Of a stretch of 64,000 nucleotides of DNA, positions 46,203 to 59,029 are shown piece after piece. Source of the stretch: Paragonimus skrjabini miyazakii (Eukaryota > Platyhelminthes > Trematoda > Plagiorchiida > Troglotrematidae). How positions within the stretch are numbered: position 1 is the stretch's first letter; every line of letters begins with the position of its first letter. Location: contig JTDE01000723.1 in the NCBI GenBank assembly GCA_014338405.1, positions 128,013 to 192,012 of the forward strand, in the 5' to 3' direction. Both the position numbers and the translations under genes were made by a program. The notes under the pieces were generated by a model. It saw only the letters and a program-made list of their open reading frames with translations. It searched no databases and had not been told where the DNA came from.

Positions 46203-47544
46203 AGTTCCCGCTAAAAGAGTTTTTGGGCTCCTTACTCAACATATCGACCTGAAGTACTCTAGTGGTTATCAACTCCCTCAATAATGTCTACTTTCTGCCA
46301 TCAGTGATTTCCCTCTTAATTTCTGACTGAAGGTGCACCTGACTCTTCCCTGAATGGAACGGTTGACATCGCTTCAGGTTAATGGGTGTTTTGTGTTCGA
46401 TTCATTCACGGTATTCGTGAGGGTATTACCATATGGTAAACACACAACGGAAATTATAAACCACTTCATTCAATAACTGGGACTGGAAGGTTGCAGTTTA
46501 TCTAGATCTGATTGACTGAGTATGTTGAAGTTCCGGTTTGTGTCTCCACATTAACGGAATCCCTCTGTATGTTGTTACAAGCTTGCCCGGTGTTAAAGCA
46601 ATCAAGTCTTTAACATGGTTAGTAAAACCTGAGGTACACTTTTTTACCACTCTTCCCCGTCTTCTTCATGTTCGTCAACTCCACTCCCTCAGCTAGATTT
46701 TGAGTGACGATTGGTTTATTCAGTTTTTCGGCTTCGTTCACCCTGATATCCAGAATTCTTTCGAGTAGTACTTGGTGACCCTCGTCAGCCACCTATTCCA
46801 GCCTCATCGGACAGGCGACAAGAGTGACAGTAAACTATGACAGAACTGTTGTAGTCATTTCTCCGTGAGCTCGTCTGTCAACATGCACTTATTCGAAATT
46901 TTGTCCAGCCCGGTGAAAACTCCTGACAACGCCGTTAACAGTCCATTTCCACTGTCTCTAGAATCCCTTCCGTTTTACCTTCAGAAGGGCTACCAGATTC
47001 CCCGGTTAGTCTTGACTCTGACCACTTTGACCACGACTTCGAACTCCTCCAAAGAGGGCCAAAAGTCTACATTCCTGGGAGGCTGCCTCCATGAAATCCT
47101 CATTTTCAATCCTGGCCATCGCACAAATTGTTGTAGTCTCAGAAAGCGAGTGGCACAGAGACTTGTCATTTAGTTAACCGGAGCGAAATATGAGCTCCAG
47201 TAGCACTGACAGGCAGGAACATGTTTTGACATGCATTAACCGCCTCGAGGCGAAACAGATGTCAATGACAATTCTGTAGATGGTAAACGTTATTTCTTGT
47301 TAGGGAGCTCTTCAACGTTGCTTTCAGTTTTTCCTATCATCACCTCGACAACTGGATGAAAACATCCACCTGACCACTCACAGATATTTTAGTTCAATCT
47401 TTTATCTGCATTGGAATGTGAATGAGAGTTATGGATGGCTGAGATTTGTCCACAAACTTGGAAATCGTAACGAAAAGGTGCATACGGTACTGAATCTCTT
47501 GATGGAAGTCCTCGGAAGAATTCAATTTCGAGTATTCACGTAAC
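46203..47544. other. Interior of RTE copy 1, RT not recognisable
   Basis: This is where the reverse transcriptase should lie. None of the RT motifs (such as RQGCPLSP or YADD) could be seen in any frame, so the interior is decayed beyond reading, deleted, or replaced. Confidence 0.5.
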
Positions 47545-48599
47545 AAACAACTATAGGTCTGGTTCGTCTCGTGACTCACAGAATCAGTGACCCGAGACGT
47601 TAGGTAAGATAACAGATAATCGGGCTCACTGACTTGAATGCTGTCGTTATTTGGCCCAGTTATCTGCGAAGTAAGTGCATTTAACAGCGCGGGGTAGTCA
47701 AAGACGTAAGGAAGCTGTCTTGCTGATGACATCATAATTCCACTTACGGTCTGGTTGTTTGTTTGCAAGGTGTAAGCGCTTTGAAATTAAATTTCTGAAT
47801 GTAGAAGCAGCTGTGTTTGACAAGTAGGTCCACTCCCCTCCTATTTTTTTCCATCATGGACAAGGCTTGCTTATGTTTCATGGTTGCATGGCTATTAAGC
47901 ATTAGTGAGAACCGTTGACATATTGATGTCTACGACGATGATGATTGCGCTCTCACATAAATACAAGATTTATGGTTTGACTACGGATCTAGAAAATGAA
48001 AAGGGTAATATTAGAAGCGTCCAAATAAGAACGGTTACTGGGGGCCATTCAGAACCATTGACAGTATTCGGTCAATTTTCAGCTAACTACGGGCATTTAA
48101 GTGAACACTGACGCTCAAATTGCAAAACTCTCCATGTGAATAATCACGCACCGGCGGATCTTGTGCAAACAACTCCGAAGGAACTATTAAGGATGATGCT
48201 CTTATACTTGAGTTTCAAGTGGACGGGCACCTTGCAGGCAAAACAAATTCTCTGTCGTGGTCAGCCACTCGGAACAAACTGCCTGAAGTTGTAGATGTTG
48301 ATGCACTATTGAGATGTTTAAAACAACTCCAGCCACCTTCAGCAGTGCCATATAAGTGATACGGTAGTAACTAGTATCACGGAATTCCTGTTTAACCCTA
48401 GCAACTAATTTCACCGTCAAGACGAGGTTCAAAAACCATGAGGACATTTTTCACAGGGACTCTCAAGAAGACTCACTGAAGGTCCACACACTGGTATGAA
48501 AGCTGGAGACCGTTGAACACAAAAAGTATATTAACTTCAGACTTATGCAATGCCATCCGTGAATGCGAATGTTTTGAACCGTGGTCCACTAGAGACAAC

Positions 48600-51400
48600 C
48601 AACTTAGCTGCTTGATTTTCGTCAATGATCTTCAGTCATTGACTGATGGAGATAACTGAACAATCGAGCAAGAAATAAACAACATTATACAATTGACTAA
48701 AGCTGAATACCGACGGTTTATCAAGCTCACGAACGATAGTGTCATGAATCGGCAAACAGCCTTCTAGAAAACCAGTCACATCAGTGTAATCGGATATATA
48801 TCAACGTATCGCCGCCCAGGTTTCACCAAACAGCCTCCAAACACTAGTTGGCACTGACGTTATAAACAATTCTCAGGACTGTGTACACTTAAGAACACAT
48901 CGGCGTACAGTGTGTCACAAGATCAGCTACAAAAATCATAACTGTCTACCCAAACAAACGAAATAAACAATGAGTCCGACTGATATCCAAACAACCGGTG
49001 AGCCATCCCAATAGATTACTGGCAATTTTTAAATCGAATGTCATAATCTGTGGAAAGTTTATCTCACTACTGACTAATGATCGCCATGCCATGAAACCTA
49101 CAAGCAAACCAATGACTTATGTAGCCCGTAAAACTTCAGGTGGATTGTACGAACTAACATAAGAACTAGAATTTACTATTTTCTTTGACGGAAAACCAAT
49201 CAATTGTGTTTATTGCCTGTCAGTTGCTAGTCTCAATCTTCTCGGACCTCATTAGATAGATGAATTATGATTATCAGTGCTACAGCTCAGCATTAACTGT
49301 AACAAAACACGCTTTCCTCATGAAAAAAAGAGCTCACCGATGAGTAACAAAAGTGACGCGCAGAAGTGTTTACCACAGAGTCTGGTCGCTGCACTTATAT
49401 TCAAACTAAATTGTATCGTCAAACCTGTGTTCCGTTCTAAAAGTCCGGTGCCACATACAATTGGGCCACTGTTAGTCCAAAGGGTACAGAGGCTAGAAAC
49501 TGCAAAAATCATCCGGCCTAGCGGCTGCAGTTCTAGTAATCAAAAAGCCACTGGCCCAATACGAATGTGCTGGTCACGCCACTGATTTAAATGTTGTCCT
49601 TGAGACACGACAATATCCATTGCTATTACCAGACGCTTTTTTCACAACTTTGAATAGGGAAGAATATTTTACTAAGTTGGACCTAATCGAGGTTGATGGG
49701 GACTTAAGACGACTTATAAATATCTATATCCATCATGGTATGCTCTACTACATTTTGGTGCCTGGACAGCTTCGACAATTTTTACCGATTAATGGACACT
49801 GTTAGCTGGCGTTCCGGTCTCTAGAGTATGTTTAGATGACCTACTAGCGATCGGTAAGAATTCAGATAAGTTATTCAGCAGAACGGACTGTATTTGAGAA
49901 AATGAAGGATAACGGGCTTCATCTGTGTCAAGAAAAATGGGTTCTTTTTCTACAACCAAACACACAAGATTTATAACTAATCAGAACGGTAGACTTTCCG
50001 ATTCCATAAACACCACTGCGATTCAAAGTACACCATCATCTGTCAATTCAACACCTTATATGGGTCTATTGAACGACCAGAACCCTTTCCTGTCTGCAGT
50101 GCACAAAATCCGCGCGCCACTCCATCGGTCATTAATGAGGAATATCATTCCGACTTGGTCACAAGTATCCCAAGGAGTATTTAACAGCATCAGGTCAATG
50201 CTCACTTCCGATCTTCTCAATCATTTTGACCTTAATCCGAAAACCAAGCTTGCAACAAATGCATCAAATTATGGTATGGGTGCTGTCACTACTGGCGTTT
50301 TCCTGACGGCTCTGAAAGAACGATAATGCATGCGGAGCAAAAGTTCACATCAAGTTCATGCCACTCACAGATCACAGACTGCTACTTCACGGATGGTTGG
50401 CACATGCTGTTACAAAAGATTTGGTTGTGGTCGCCCGGACAATTGAGAATGATATCAACCGGATCGCAAATAACGCTATTTGTGCACTACCAATTATATT
50501 CGAACGGTTTAGATCTGTCACCCGTAGAAGACATAGTGACCCAAGAGTCCCACCAAAGTTTTGGTCCAAAAAACGTGTCAGTGACTTCGTCTATATGTCA
50601 ATTTCGCTGGCCAACTCGTTGGGGCGAACGCTCATTCTAAGTGGCCGGACATACTTCCGCTAGAACGTAAAACGATGATCAGAACCACTTCAGTGATCCA
50701 AAGGTTGTTCAGTCAACGCGAATCTCACGAATCTTTTGTCATACCCCGGTACGTAATTCACCTCTGTGCATGTCCTCTAGTTATTTGCCTCGTGAGGCAC
50801 ATCTATTTTCCACTGTCTTATCCTCAATCTAACACCCAAGATAAACGTTCTGTAGACACGTTTGAACTCACGCTTATCAAAGCGAAGGGACTGGGAACGA
50901 CCGAGGATGTTACTCAACCATTCTTGCCCAAGTATCACAACATTTAGTCCAAATATCAAGAACACTCTCACACAATTTACTGCAGTTTCTGGATAACGGC
51001 AATACTGTGCCTCCGATGCACTAGAAACACTCCCATGGTAGAGGCCTTCAACTGCTGACCGAGTGTTGAAAAATTATATTTCAGCGTTGGACACCCGGTA
51101 TTTGCCCAAGACTGCAGAAATCAACGTCCCAACTGGCTACCTGGAATAACCAGTAACCGGAGATCCAAAGTCCCCTTCGACAGCATAATGAGCGTCAAAC
51201 GACATATTCGACACAAGGAAAGCAAATTCAAACGAAGCGGATGCTATCGGGACACTGCCGACTCTACACGATGTACTGATGGACAACTTCAACCTACTAA
51301 TGGCATCTACGCCCAATTCAGCTCCACATACACCACCCACCAGCAGAAGTATTTAACCCGAATGATTATCCAGAGAAACAAGGATCAGTTCAGGTGAATC
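48600..51400 (+). mobile_element. Ty3/Gypsy LTR retrotransposon, heavily decayed
   Basis: Fragments in the order linker, RT, RNase H/connection, post-RNase H linker and integrase C terminus follow the Ty3/Gypsy pol order. Upstream sequence (48650-49000) may be the end of gag, including a possible cysteine-rich stretch. I could not find paired LTRs or a primer-binding site, so the outer limits are approximate. No intact domain remains. Confidence 0.85.
49185..51400 (+). pseudogene. Gypsy pol pseudogene (RT, RNase H, integrase end)
   Basis: Segments in reading order: a protease-RT linker (NLLGPH-like, 49235), then RT approach VFRSKSPVPHTIGPLL and LETAKIIRPSGCSS (49277-49585). RT palm remnants follow: FFTTLNREEYFTKLDL (49627 on) and a degraded YLDD box reading CLDDLLAIGKN at about 49830. 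The connection/RNase H start shows SAVHKIRAPLHRSLMRN, MLTSDLLNHFDLNP and ATNASNYGMGAV (to 50326). Linker remnants (VVVARTIENDINRIANNAI) and FRWPTRWGE follow. Integrase C-terminal remnants include DTFELTLIKAKGLGTTEDV (about 50856) and FSVGHPVFAQDCRN then RPNWLPG (about 51080-51150). Many shifts and stops occur. The canonical second aspartate pair of the RT is kept in the LDD, but the palm is otherwise broken. Confidence 0.85.
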
Positions 51401-51807
51401 CAAAGCTTCTCACTTCTAAAGAACATTTGTTCTTTCAACATGAAGGTGCCACGACCAGTCTTCTTTACCAAAACCCTATGACTAACCGTGTGTTTCCGAT
51501 TAGTGAAACACTCCCCGCTTCCCATTGGTGTATTGGTGGTTTTATCCATCAATTATTTGCCGCCTCCTGACTGGTCACCTGCGCACGACGAACTACGCTT
51601 TTTTGGTGTTAGTCATCGCGTTGCCATTGGGCTCTGTAATCGCTTTACCTTGACCATACACGTCATCAGCTGTCCTTGTCTGTCCTCCTCCATTTTGGGT
51701 GAATCCAAAAATTCCAAACTAAATGCACGTGAGGACTACATGAACTAATTGTTAAGTCATTAGTGGACACAAAAGAACTACAGTCAATGTAACTTAATCA
51801 GGAAACA

Positions 51808-52042
51808 CCTGCATTAAATTGCCGACAAGCAGTTGGGGGTTTGGTAAATTTCAAACTGAACATCACTTACACTCAGATAGACTTTGTAGCCAGCCTTCTT
51901 CGAAAAGAAGCACTAGGCTCGAGTTCCGCTCTTGTTAAGGCTCGTCAGTAGTGCATATCCTTGCCACGGCCCGGGTTAGAACTCCGACGACGTTTTCATG
52001 AGGCAAGCGTGTTGACCACTATGCAATTGACCTCACACTAGA
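51808..52042 (-). mobile_element. Hammerhead SINE-like element, copy B (full length)
   Basis: On the minus strand the head begins near CTAGTGTGAGGTCAATTGC. It has a strong A box (TTGCATAGTGG, 52026-52016, matching TRGCNNAGYNGG) and a B-box-like GTTCTAACC (51982-51974). The ribozyme (51954-51910) and the tail (AAGTCTATCTGAGTGTAAG) follow. Compared with copy A the tail lacks about 25 bases. The A box is the best in the family and supports a tRNA-derived Pol III promoter. Confidence 0.82.
51910..51954 (-). ncRNA. Hammerhead ribozyme (copy B, one core base changed)
   Basis: On the minus strand: GCACTA (51954-51949), CTGACGA (51948-51942), stem II GCCTTAACAAGAGC (one mismatch and one wobble), GGAA where GAAA is expected, CTCGAG, CC where TC is expected, and TAGTGC. 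Helix I pairs perfectly over six bases. The altered GAAA and lost GUC triplet predict that this copy does not cleave, but it shows the ancestral helix I clearly. Confidence 0.8.
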
Positions 52043-55000
52043 CAGGACCGAATTAGCATATGTGAACACTCAACCACTTTCGCTTGTGAGTAATGAACAG
52101 GTTGCCTGATCGTCCCGATCAAATGTAATGTCCAACTTGAAATTAACCTCCATTAACTGCACAAACGCACTAGTGAACGTGTTTTGTAGTTGCTCTCCTA
52201 CCTCTGATTTAACCGCACTCAATATTTCTGGCATTCTGTTTTCTTCTTCAAGCTGTGTTATCAAAACTTACGTCATTTGTGGCTCATTTTCTAGTAGGCA
52301 AGAAAATATCCCTGGGTCTTTTGTGAAACCTCTGGGTGTAATTTTATCCCACTACCTAAAAGATTCCCTTATACAACGATGGTTATTGATGAGTGCTCAT
52401 TTCGTGTGTCTCGTACTACAGCACCTCATCGCATCACCCAATATTCCGTTAGCTAATAATTTAGAGAAATAGCATGACGTTACTGGTATATTTTAATTCG
52501 CCATACCTCTATCTTTATCAGCAGTGCATTTATTCCTTCAAACTAACTGTGCTGTTCTCTTGTTATTTTTATCTTTGTTCGGTTAACCATTACTCAGTGA
52601 GACTGACTAAAGACATTTCCAACAGTGGTGTTGCACACACAATTTATTTCTCACATTGTGATCAATTTATCACAAAAATACTTTTTCATCTTATCTACCT
52701 GATTCTCTCTCCGTCGTGCCTATCAACTTTCACTGTCTCAACAGGACAAAAAACTTCATTGCTTTTCATAAGTATGAAAGTCTATAATAACTAAGCCATC
52801 AATTACCGCACACCTCCAGTAGTCGACTGACGCTCATCTGTAAAGCTGTTGTGTTGAAACTTCTCGCTAACACAACTGGTTGTGTGTCAGCTCTCCGACG
52901 TTTTGATGCATAAAGCCTTTCTTGACTTGGCTTGACCAGCCTTTCAGATGCACATTCAGAAAATATCCCCACGGTACTTTGACAAACAAATGCAGATTAG
53001 GTGGTAGAATTCACCAAGAAATCTAAGAGCCGCATTAAAGATTTCGTCCAATCAAACTACAACAAGAGTACCACCCGAAGGTTTATCGAACAGAATAGCA
53101 ATAGCGATTGAATGAAGCGAACAAGAGGAGTCGGCAAAATTTCGAGGAAAAAATTGAGGAAGGGAACGGGAACAATTTGTCATTTCTCAATGGCGTCGGT
53201 GGCAGTGCATTTTGTCGATTGGGCACGGACGAGGACATGAATAAGGAGCGCTTGGTTTTTTCCGGGCGTTTGGTAAAGGGCGTGCTACAAACCCTTGAAA
53301 AGATACGCTGGTTCGTTCTCAATATAGTGGTGCGCTTGACAGAAAGCGAACTCTTCTTCTTGTAATTGACGCGGTAAATCTCGGTCCCGAAAATACTGCG
53401 ACTCTTCCCGTATTTGCCCCCAAGTCAAGTCAAAAGACGGGTGCAGAAAAACAGCCTTGTTCCGCCCCCAAAACGTGTGCAACCGAGGCGAAAAATACAA
53501 AGTACTTATATGGTGCGTAGTGGCCAAAAAAATTCTCGATTCATAAAAAAGGACAGCTACCGAAAAAACAGTTAGGGGTACTAATGCGTATAGTGGAATA
53601 AAAGTCGGATGGGTAAAAAACTAACCAAGGTCACCCCTCGAACGGTCTGAACAGTTACGCTAATTACGACTTAATCAGTCGTTTTTTTCTCGAGGACGGA
53701 GGCGGTTTTGGACGGGAAAAAATTGACACCATAGCAGGGCGACAAAATTATTGTTTTTCAAAGGAACTTTTGAACACAACCCTCTTGCGTACAACCGTGC
53801 TCCTCTCGAGATAGTAAGTGTTTCTCCTTTGGTGTCACTTTAAGAAAGGGAAAGTATTTTAACTCCGTGAAGTTCAATCAATATGATTACGGCGCAGCGC
53901 TTAAGAGGACTGCTTGTCAGAATAACCAAAATAAACGTGCGTGCTAATTTCCGCTAATAGTCTGTTAGTAGTACTTCATGACGTAAAACTACTGCTGAAC
54001 AGTTCTCAGAAAGTTCACTCTGTCAAAATGATGTGTGAAGATTACACATGGACAGAATACACTGTAGTGTCCCGTTCTAATGTAAATTAACGAGCAAGCT
54101 GCGTTTGACCGGAAAATATTGTCATTCCCTCCTGGGGGAATTGGGCATATTTCGAGCCCAAAAGGTGTGCCATATATGGCTCTTCAGTGAGAAAACCTGG
54201 TGCGAATCACCTTATACCCCGCAAGTGCTTATCGGACGTAATTGTGTCTTCTCCGGTGGATTCTTCCTGAATGATAAAATACATTATAACAGTTGGTTCG
54301 GCTCTGCTCAGATCGATGTCATTATCTATGGAACGGGTTGGGTGACGGTACAATATCAGGATTCTATATATTACATGTGCGAACGCATCAGAATATCTGA
54401 TCGGTACCAGTTCACGTTTGCGTGCATCAATCGCAAATTTCCTGGTATAAGCGTATCGGCCTTATCTTTGTGGCCTTGGTTGCATACAACAAAAGCCGAT
54501 CTGAAATTTACTTAGATATTTGTCTTATCTCGATAGTTACCTGCATACACGCGTGTACTCATTAGTTGACTTAGACTGCATGCTACAACCACTCGGTTGT
54601 TTATTGGTGCATTTGCTGAGCTACACTCCGAGTTATGCAAATCAACGACTGTGGCATGCAGTTCAGACATGCAACAAAATGATTTCGATCCACTTACATG
54701 TACAAGACTAGTGAGCACGCGTAGTTCAGATTAGGGGAACACATAATGTGCACGTGTAAACGTGCGGCTAAGCAGGGGTTTCGGTGCGATCTACACGGAT
54801 CAACAGGTTCGACCGTTTGATTGGGAATATGGAGTTAACGGCCGTGGGTGGGTTCTCATTAAGGAGTATAGACATTTAGTGATTCAAAAACTAGGTAAAT
54901 AGGAGAGCACCCAACAGTTTCGCTGAACGTCAAACAAAATGGAGATGTAGTACGTCACTGTTGACTAAACCAAGGCGAATCAAGAAGCCTTACTAGGTAT

Positions 55001-58000
55001 CAACTGACCAACTTCACCAGTTTTAGCATGACTTTAACGACTGGAGCACAAATGCCAACATACCTGTACGTTTTAAAAAGGTCTCAATCGTTTACTTGCT
55101 GGAACGAACGGTTAGCAGTTTTACTTCCCGCTGGGATTTTACAAAGATATACTTGGCAAACCAAAGCGGCAGACCGCTGAAGAAATGTGAGTAGCACTTA
55201 CGTTGCCCACTATAATCGGTTATGCTCTAGAAGTATTATAAGGATACTCACTAACGTTAGTTTTCTCCAACCACGAAACAGAAGATCTCACCCAATTCGT
55301 TTATCGAATCCTCCGCTCTACAACTGATGAACTGGCCTGTCCAACTTATTCCGTCTTAATTCTGGACTGGTCTGGAAAGGATATTGGCTTAACTACAATA
55401 AAGTCCAGTGTATATGAATCGCAGTGCGTTACTATAGCTACAATACTGAAGAAAATTCGATTCGCGGTACCTTGAAGTAAGGATCATTCCTCAAGCTCCA
55501 TCCAATACGCAGTATTCCCTCCAAGAAATACATCGTTCACATGCTTAACGAGACTTAAGGTGGTTAACATAACATAACGAATAACGTCATTCGTTTACAC
55601 AAGCCGTAACCACCAAGACTTTTCATCTATACCTTTCAAGCATAATTGCCACTTACAACTTTGATATTGGGATTATCAGACGTTGACAAAGTGAAACGAA
55701 ATGTTGGTATCGCCTAACGTATTTCCGTGTTTTATCATGATACTTCGGTTAGGAGGAATTCAATGCCTTGGAGTAAAGTTTAAACAATTCACACAGGCTC
55801 CATAGTTAATGTGTGTGAATATCACAGTTTGACATGCGACGAAGTTAACCGCTGTATGATGAACAGCTGAGTAATGGAACATCTCGTCCAAATCATAAAT
55901 TGAAGACAGAACGGTCACCCGAAACTACGTGCAGAATTACAGGGATAACAGGAGTATACAGCACATTTGCGCTGTACACATTCAGTCCTTATACACGCGG
56001 AATGCTTCTGAATATACTCAAAATGGGGTCCGAATTCCTACAGATCAGCTGCGAAGAGCAGAGTTTTTGGGTGATCGCCAGAAAATTGGATGACAGTTCG
56101 GACGTAGTGAACTAAATGGCTTAGTTGGGTTGTAGCACAACATGTGGGTAACACAGTCATCCAAGTGTAGTGCAACCAGGTAAGATTAATATTTTTAAAT
56201 TCGCGTCGGTCTCATTAAAACCGGAATATTTCATTAAAATATATGAACTAACCGATCATATTCTGGACCTTTTCCGGTAGCACCAAACATCGCACACTGA
56301 TGATGGTAGCTGCTAAAACATTTTGCTGTCCGTGTACGCATGCGCACGTGACCTACTTATGAAGAATGCATGCAGAACCATAGGAAGTTAAACGAAACAA
56401 TCAATACGGAAATCAACTTGCTACGATTATCAAACTAGCTCCAGTTTGACTAGACGCCCACCTTATAATGCAGCTGCAAAGTCAACATTAACTGCTTGTG
56501 AACATGAATGGATGAATGTTGTTCTCAAGTTTAACACCTAAAATAGCTCAAATGATGGACGATTGTAAATAGTGTAGTCTGTGTCAAGCTTTAAACGTGT
56601 CTAGCGATGGACGAGGGTGAATTTCTCTGATTTCGGTATGTCTGTGTCTGTAGTTTTTCATGAAACTACTCTACTAGATGATCCTTGATTCAAATGCTTA
56701 GTACCAACGACCACGATCAAATTTGTAATTCACGTTGGATTGTCTGATGGATACTGGCAATGCCGCTGTACTCTACATTATTCGCAAGTGTGTAATAATA
56801 GAAAATGAAGACAGTGGTAGCCAGAAGATGGTACAGTTACTTGATAAATCCAAAACTTACAACCAAAATTTTCAAGTAAGCTGGCTAAATTATCTATTTT
56901 CCCAATGTTAATCCTCCGGATCTAATCAACTTTATTCACAACAACGCTACCACACCAGCGTGGTAAGTTTCAGAATAGATGCACCGTGATCATTTTTCGA
57001 TTATTTAAAGGGCTGAATGTGAGCTTTATTCAGTGATGACGTTGCTGAGTCGCAGAATATGTGTAACGATGAACAATATCAACCTTCCAATCACACCAGA
57101 CTGTCAGTAAGCAAAAAACTATGATTTATCAGACAAATTCTGCACCCACTAAAACTTTGTTGACGTTGGCAGGTGGGCTCTTGAAACCCTATTCTAATGA
57201 CAGGGTCTTAGGCCAAGTATTTGTCTGACCAGTCAGATATATTGTTTAACGTTTGCAATTCACAGACTGACTGTTCAAGCCCTTCGAAATCGTCTTATTT
57301 CATCTCACTTACCAACAATGAGAAATTTCATGTCGCCAACGATGAACCGCCTTACGGTAGTATCTGAGATGGTTCATCAGTAATCAAAAGATCTTCCCAA
57401 CCTGCCTAAACGGGTATCAACGCTTCCGAATCATTCTTGGTAAATTCCTGAAGGTGGGCATCACTCTTTCTGCATAAAACGAATGTGATAGCAAAGTGGG
57501 GATGGCCTAGCACTAAAACTTCTTCGCAAGCTTGAGCTTTTATGACCAACTACCGTCCTGTATCTAACAGTGGAGAGATAATGGAACCGTTTGGTCAAAC
57601 ATTTAGTGAAGGGACCGCTGAAAATCAAACTATTTTCAATCAATTCGGAGAAAAAAGTCAAATAAGGACATGATTGAATATAACTTGGTGCAATCTCCTC
57701 GGCCAAAAATGTGCAGCATACAACAGATAACAAAATGAGTGAACCATAGCAACATAGTGAACCATGGCTACGCGTTTCTTCTCAAAATAAGACAATAAAA
57801 TGGACAAAATACTCAAGTTACGTGACTGGAAGAGAACAAAATCAAGGCAACGTTATCATATATGTTTCCTAATAGATAGGCTAAATTTTAAAGGTGCGAT
57901 AAATAAATCCTCAATAAGACTCAACGGATACGAACTGCGACCTCGTAACGGAATCCCGAAGTAATTATACGAATTAATGATGTGTCCACTTTCGATTAAA

Positions 58001-59029
58001 AAGCAAACGAACAATGAGTCGGAGAATTTGTCGCTAGTTGTTACGAAACATGTCTACTTGGTCACATTGGGCGATAAGATTTCTTTCAATTAGTTCCAGG
58101 AGGCCAGCAGCGCAGTCATACTTCGAACGGTAAATACAATGGGTAAGCTGCATAGAATATCCACTAAGAGACTTAAGCCATTTAGCGGGAATGGACGATT
58201 AGAAGGTCATTTCCGAAAATATGACACCGACCGCGCACTTTTTACAAATAGTATCCGTCCAGGTTCGAGTGTATTTCCCAACTCCACGATGAGGGCTAAG
58301 AGCATTAAAATCTCATTCGATTCGTACACCTGTCAGAGACAACCTGCATCCTAGGTTTCTTGGCAAATTTCTGAACCCAAACCCCAAGATCATCAAAAGC
58401 AGACGGCATAAGGCTATTTCAGTGTTCGACAGAGACATGACTGCATGTCAGTAGCTCTCACCGTGTTCCCTTTTGACCATTTTTCTTGTTAAACCTTCAG
58501 CACAAGCTACCTCTGACAAATAGGGAGCAACTCACAACCCCCAGTATAGAACTGACGCATGCAAACTGACGATGCAATCAATTCAAAACGATGTACAAGC
58601 CCAAGATCTATATGCAGTGTTGCCAAAACAGAAGTTGAGAAGGAAGATTTTCACAGCAATATAATTGAGAAAATAGTAATATTTGGAGGACAGCTTTGGT
58701 CACTAACAAAAGCGATCGGGCTTGCTCTATTGATCATAAGCGACTGTGCCCGTCCAAACAACTTAATTATTAAGAGCTGACATTCACTAGTCTATTCTCT
58801 CCGTCTCAAAGCTCACATGCCTAGTTTTTGGTGGTTTGGATCTCGTGTTAGTCATCAAAACTGAGTAAATCTGAATAGTAAAGACAAAGTCGTCTTCGGA
58901 AAATCATTGTAGGACGTGTTGGAAGAAAGCGTGTAGACTTTTTCTCACGAGTTACATTCTGTCACAGTTAACGTGAAAAGGCACACTTCGAAAACTACCC
59001 AGCTACAAGCCAAAAACCACGTATATTAC
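52043..59029. other. No recognisable gene; several unassigned open frames
   Basis: Open frames at 52128-52472 (plus), 53527-53285 (minus) and 54081-54515 (plus) are longer than most of the surroundings but show no known motif. A 19-base word, AACTAACCAAGGTCACCCC (53619-53637), also occurs at 40861-40879. No RNA gene or named mobile element was seen. Confidence 0.4.
54081..54515 (+). CDS. Unassigned open frame of about 144 codons
   Basis: The frame is open from just after a TAA at 54078-54080 to TAG at 54513-54515, with no ATG before 54168. I do not recognise the product. It has several tryptophans and aromatic residues (WFGSAQIDVIIYGTGWVTVQ), a composition less stop-driven than its neighbours. 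Its length is near the upper edge of what chance gives in a window of this size. It could be an exon, a repeat relic or noise. Confidence 0.15.
   Translation, partial: CKLTSKLRLTGKYCHSLLGELGIFRAQKVCHIWLFSEKTWCESPYTPQVLIGRNCVFSGGFFLNDKIHYNSWFGSAQIDVIIYGTGWVTVQYQDSIYYMCERIRISDRYQFTFACINRKFPGISVSALSLWPWLHTTKADLKFT

Larger units (their letters stand above)
44105..47955 (+). mobile_element. RTE-like non-LTR retrotransposon, copy 1 (RT missing or decayed)
   Basis: The 5' end (44118-44265) matches the element entering at 63.7 kb. An AP-endonuclease frame follows. The 3' end (47545-47955) matches the last 400 bp of the copy at 59.0-60.4 kb, including GCAAGGAAGCTGTCTT-like and TTGTTTGCAAGGTGTA words. 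The RT domain expected between 46.2 and 47.5 kb is not recognisable: it is either deleted or replaced by other sequence. The 3' end finishes in a GATGATGATT tract, consistent with the short repeats that terminate RTE elements. Mobility was by target-primed reverse transcription. Confidence 0.82.

Noticed and set aside
46865..47173. 102-codon plus frame inside RTE copy 1
   Set aside because: It shows no RT motif and its position does not match any expected domain of the element.
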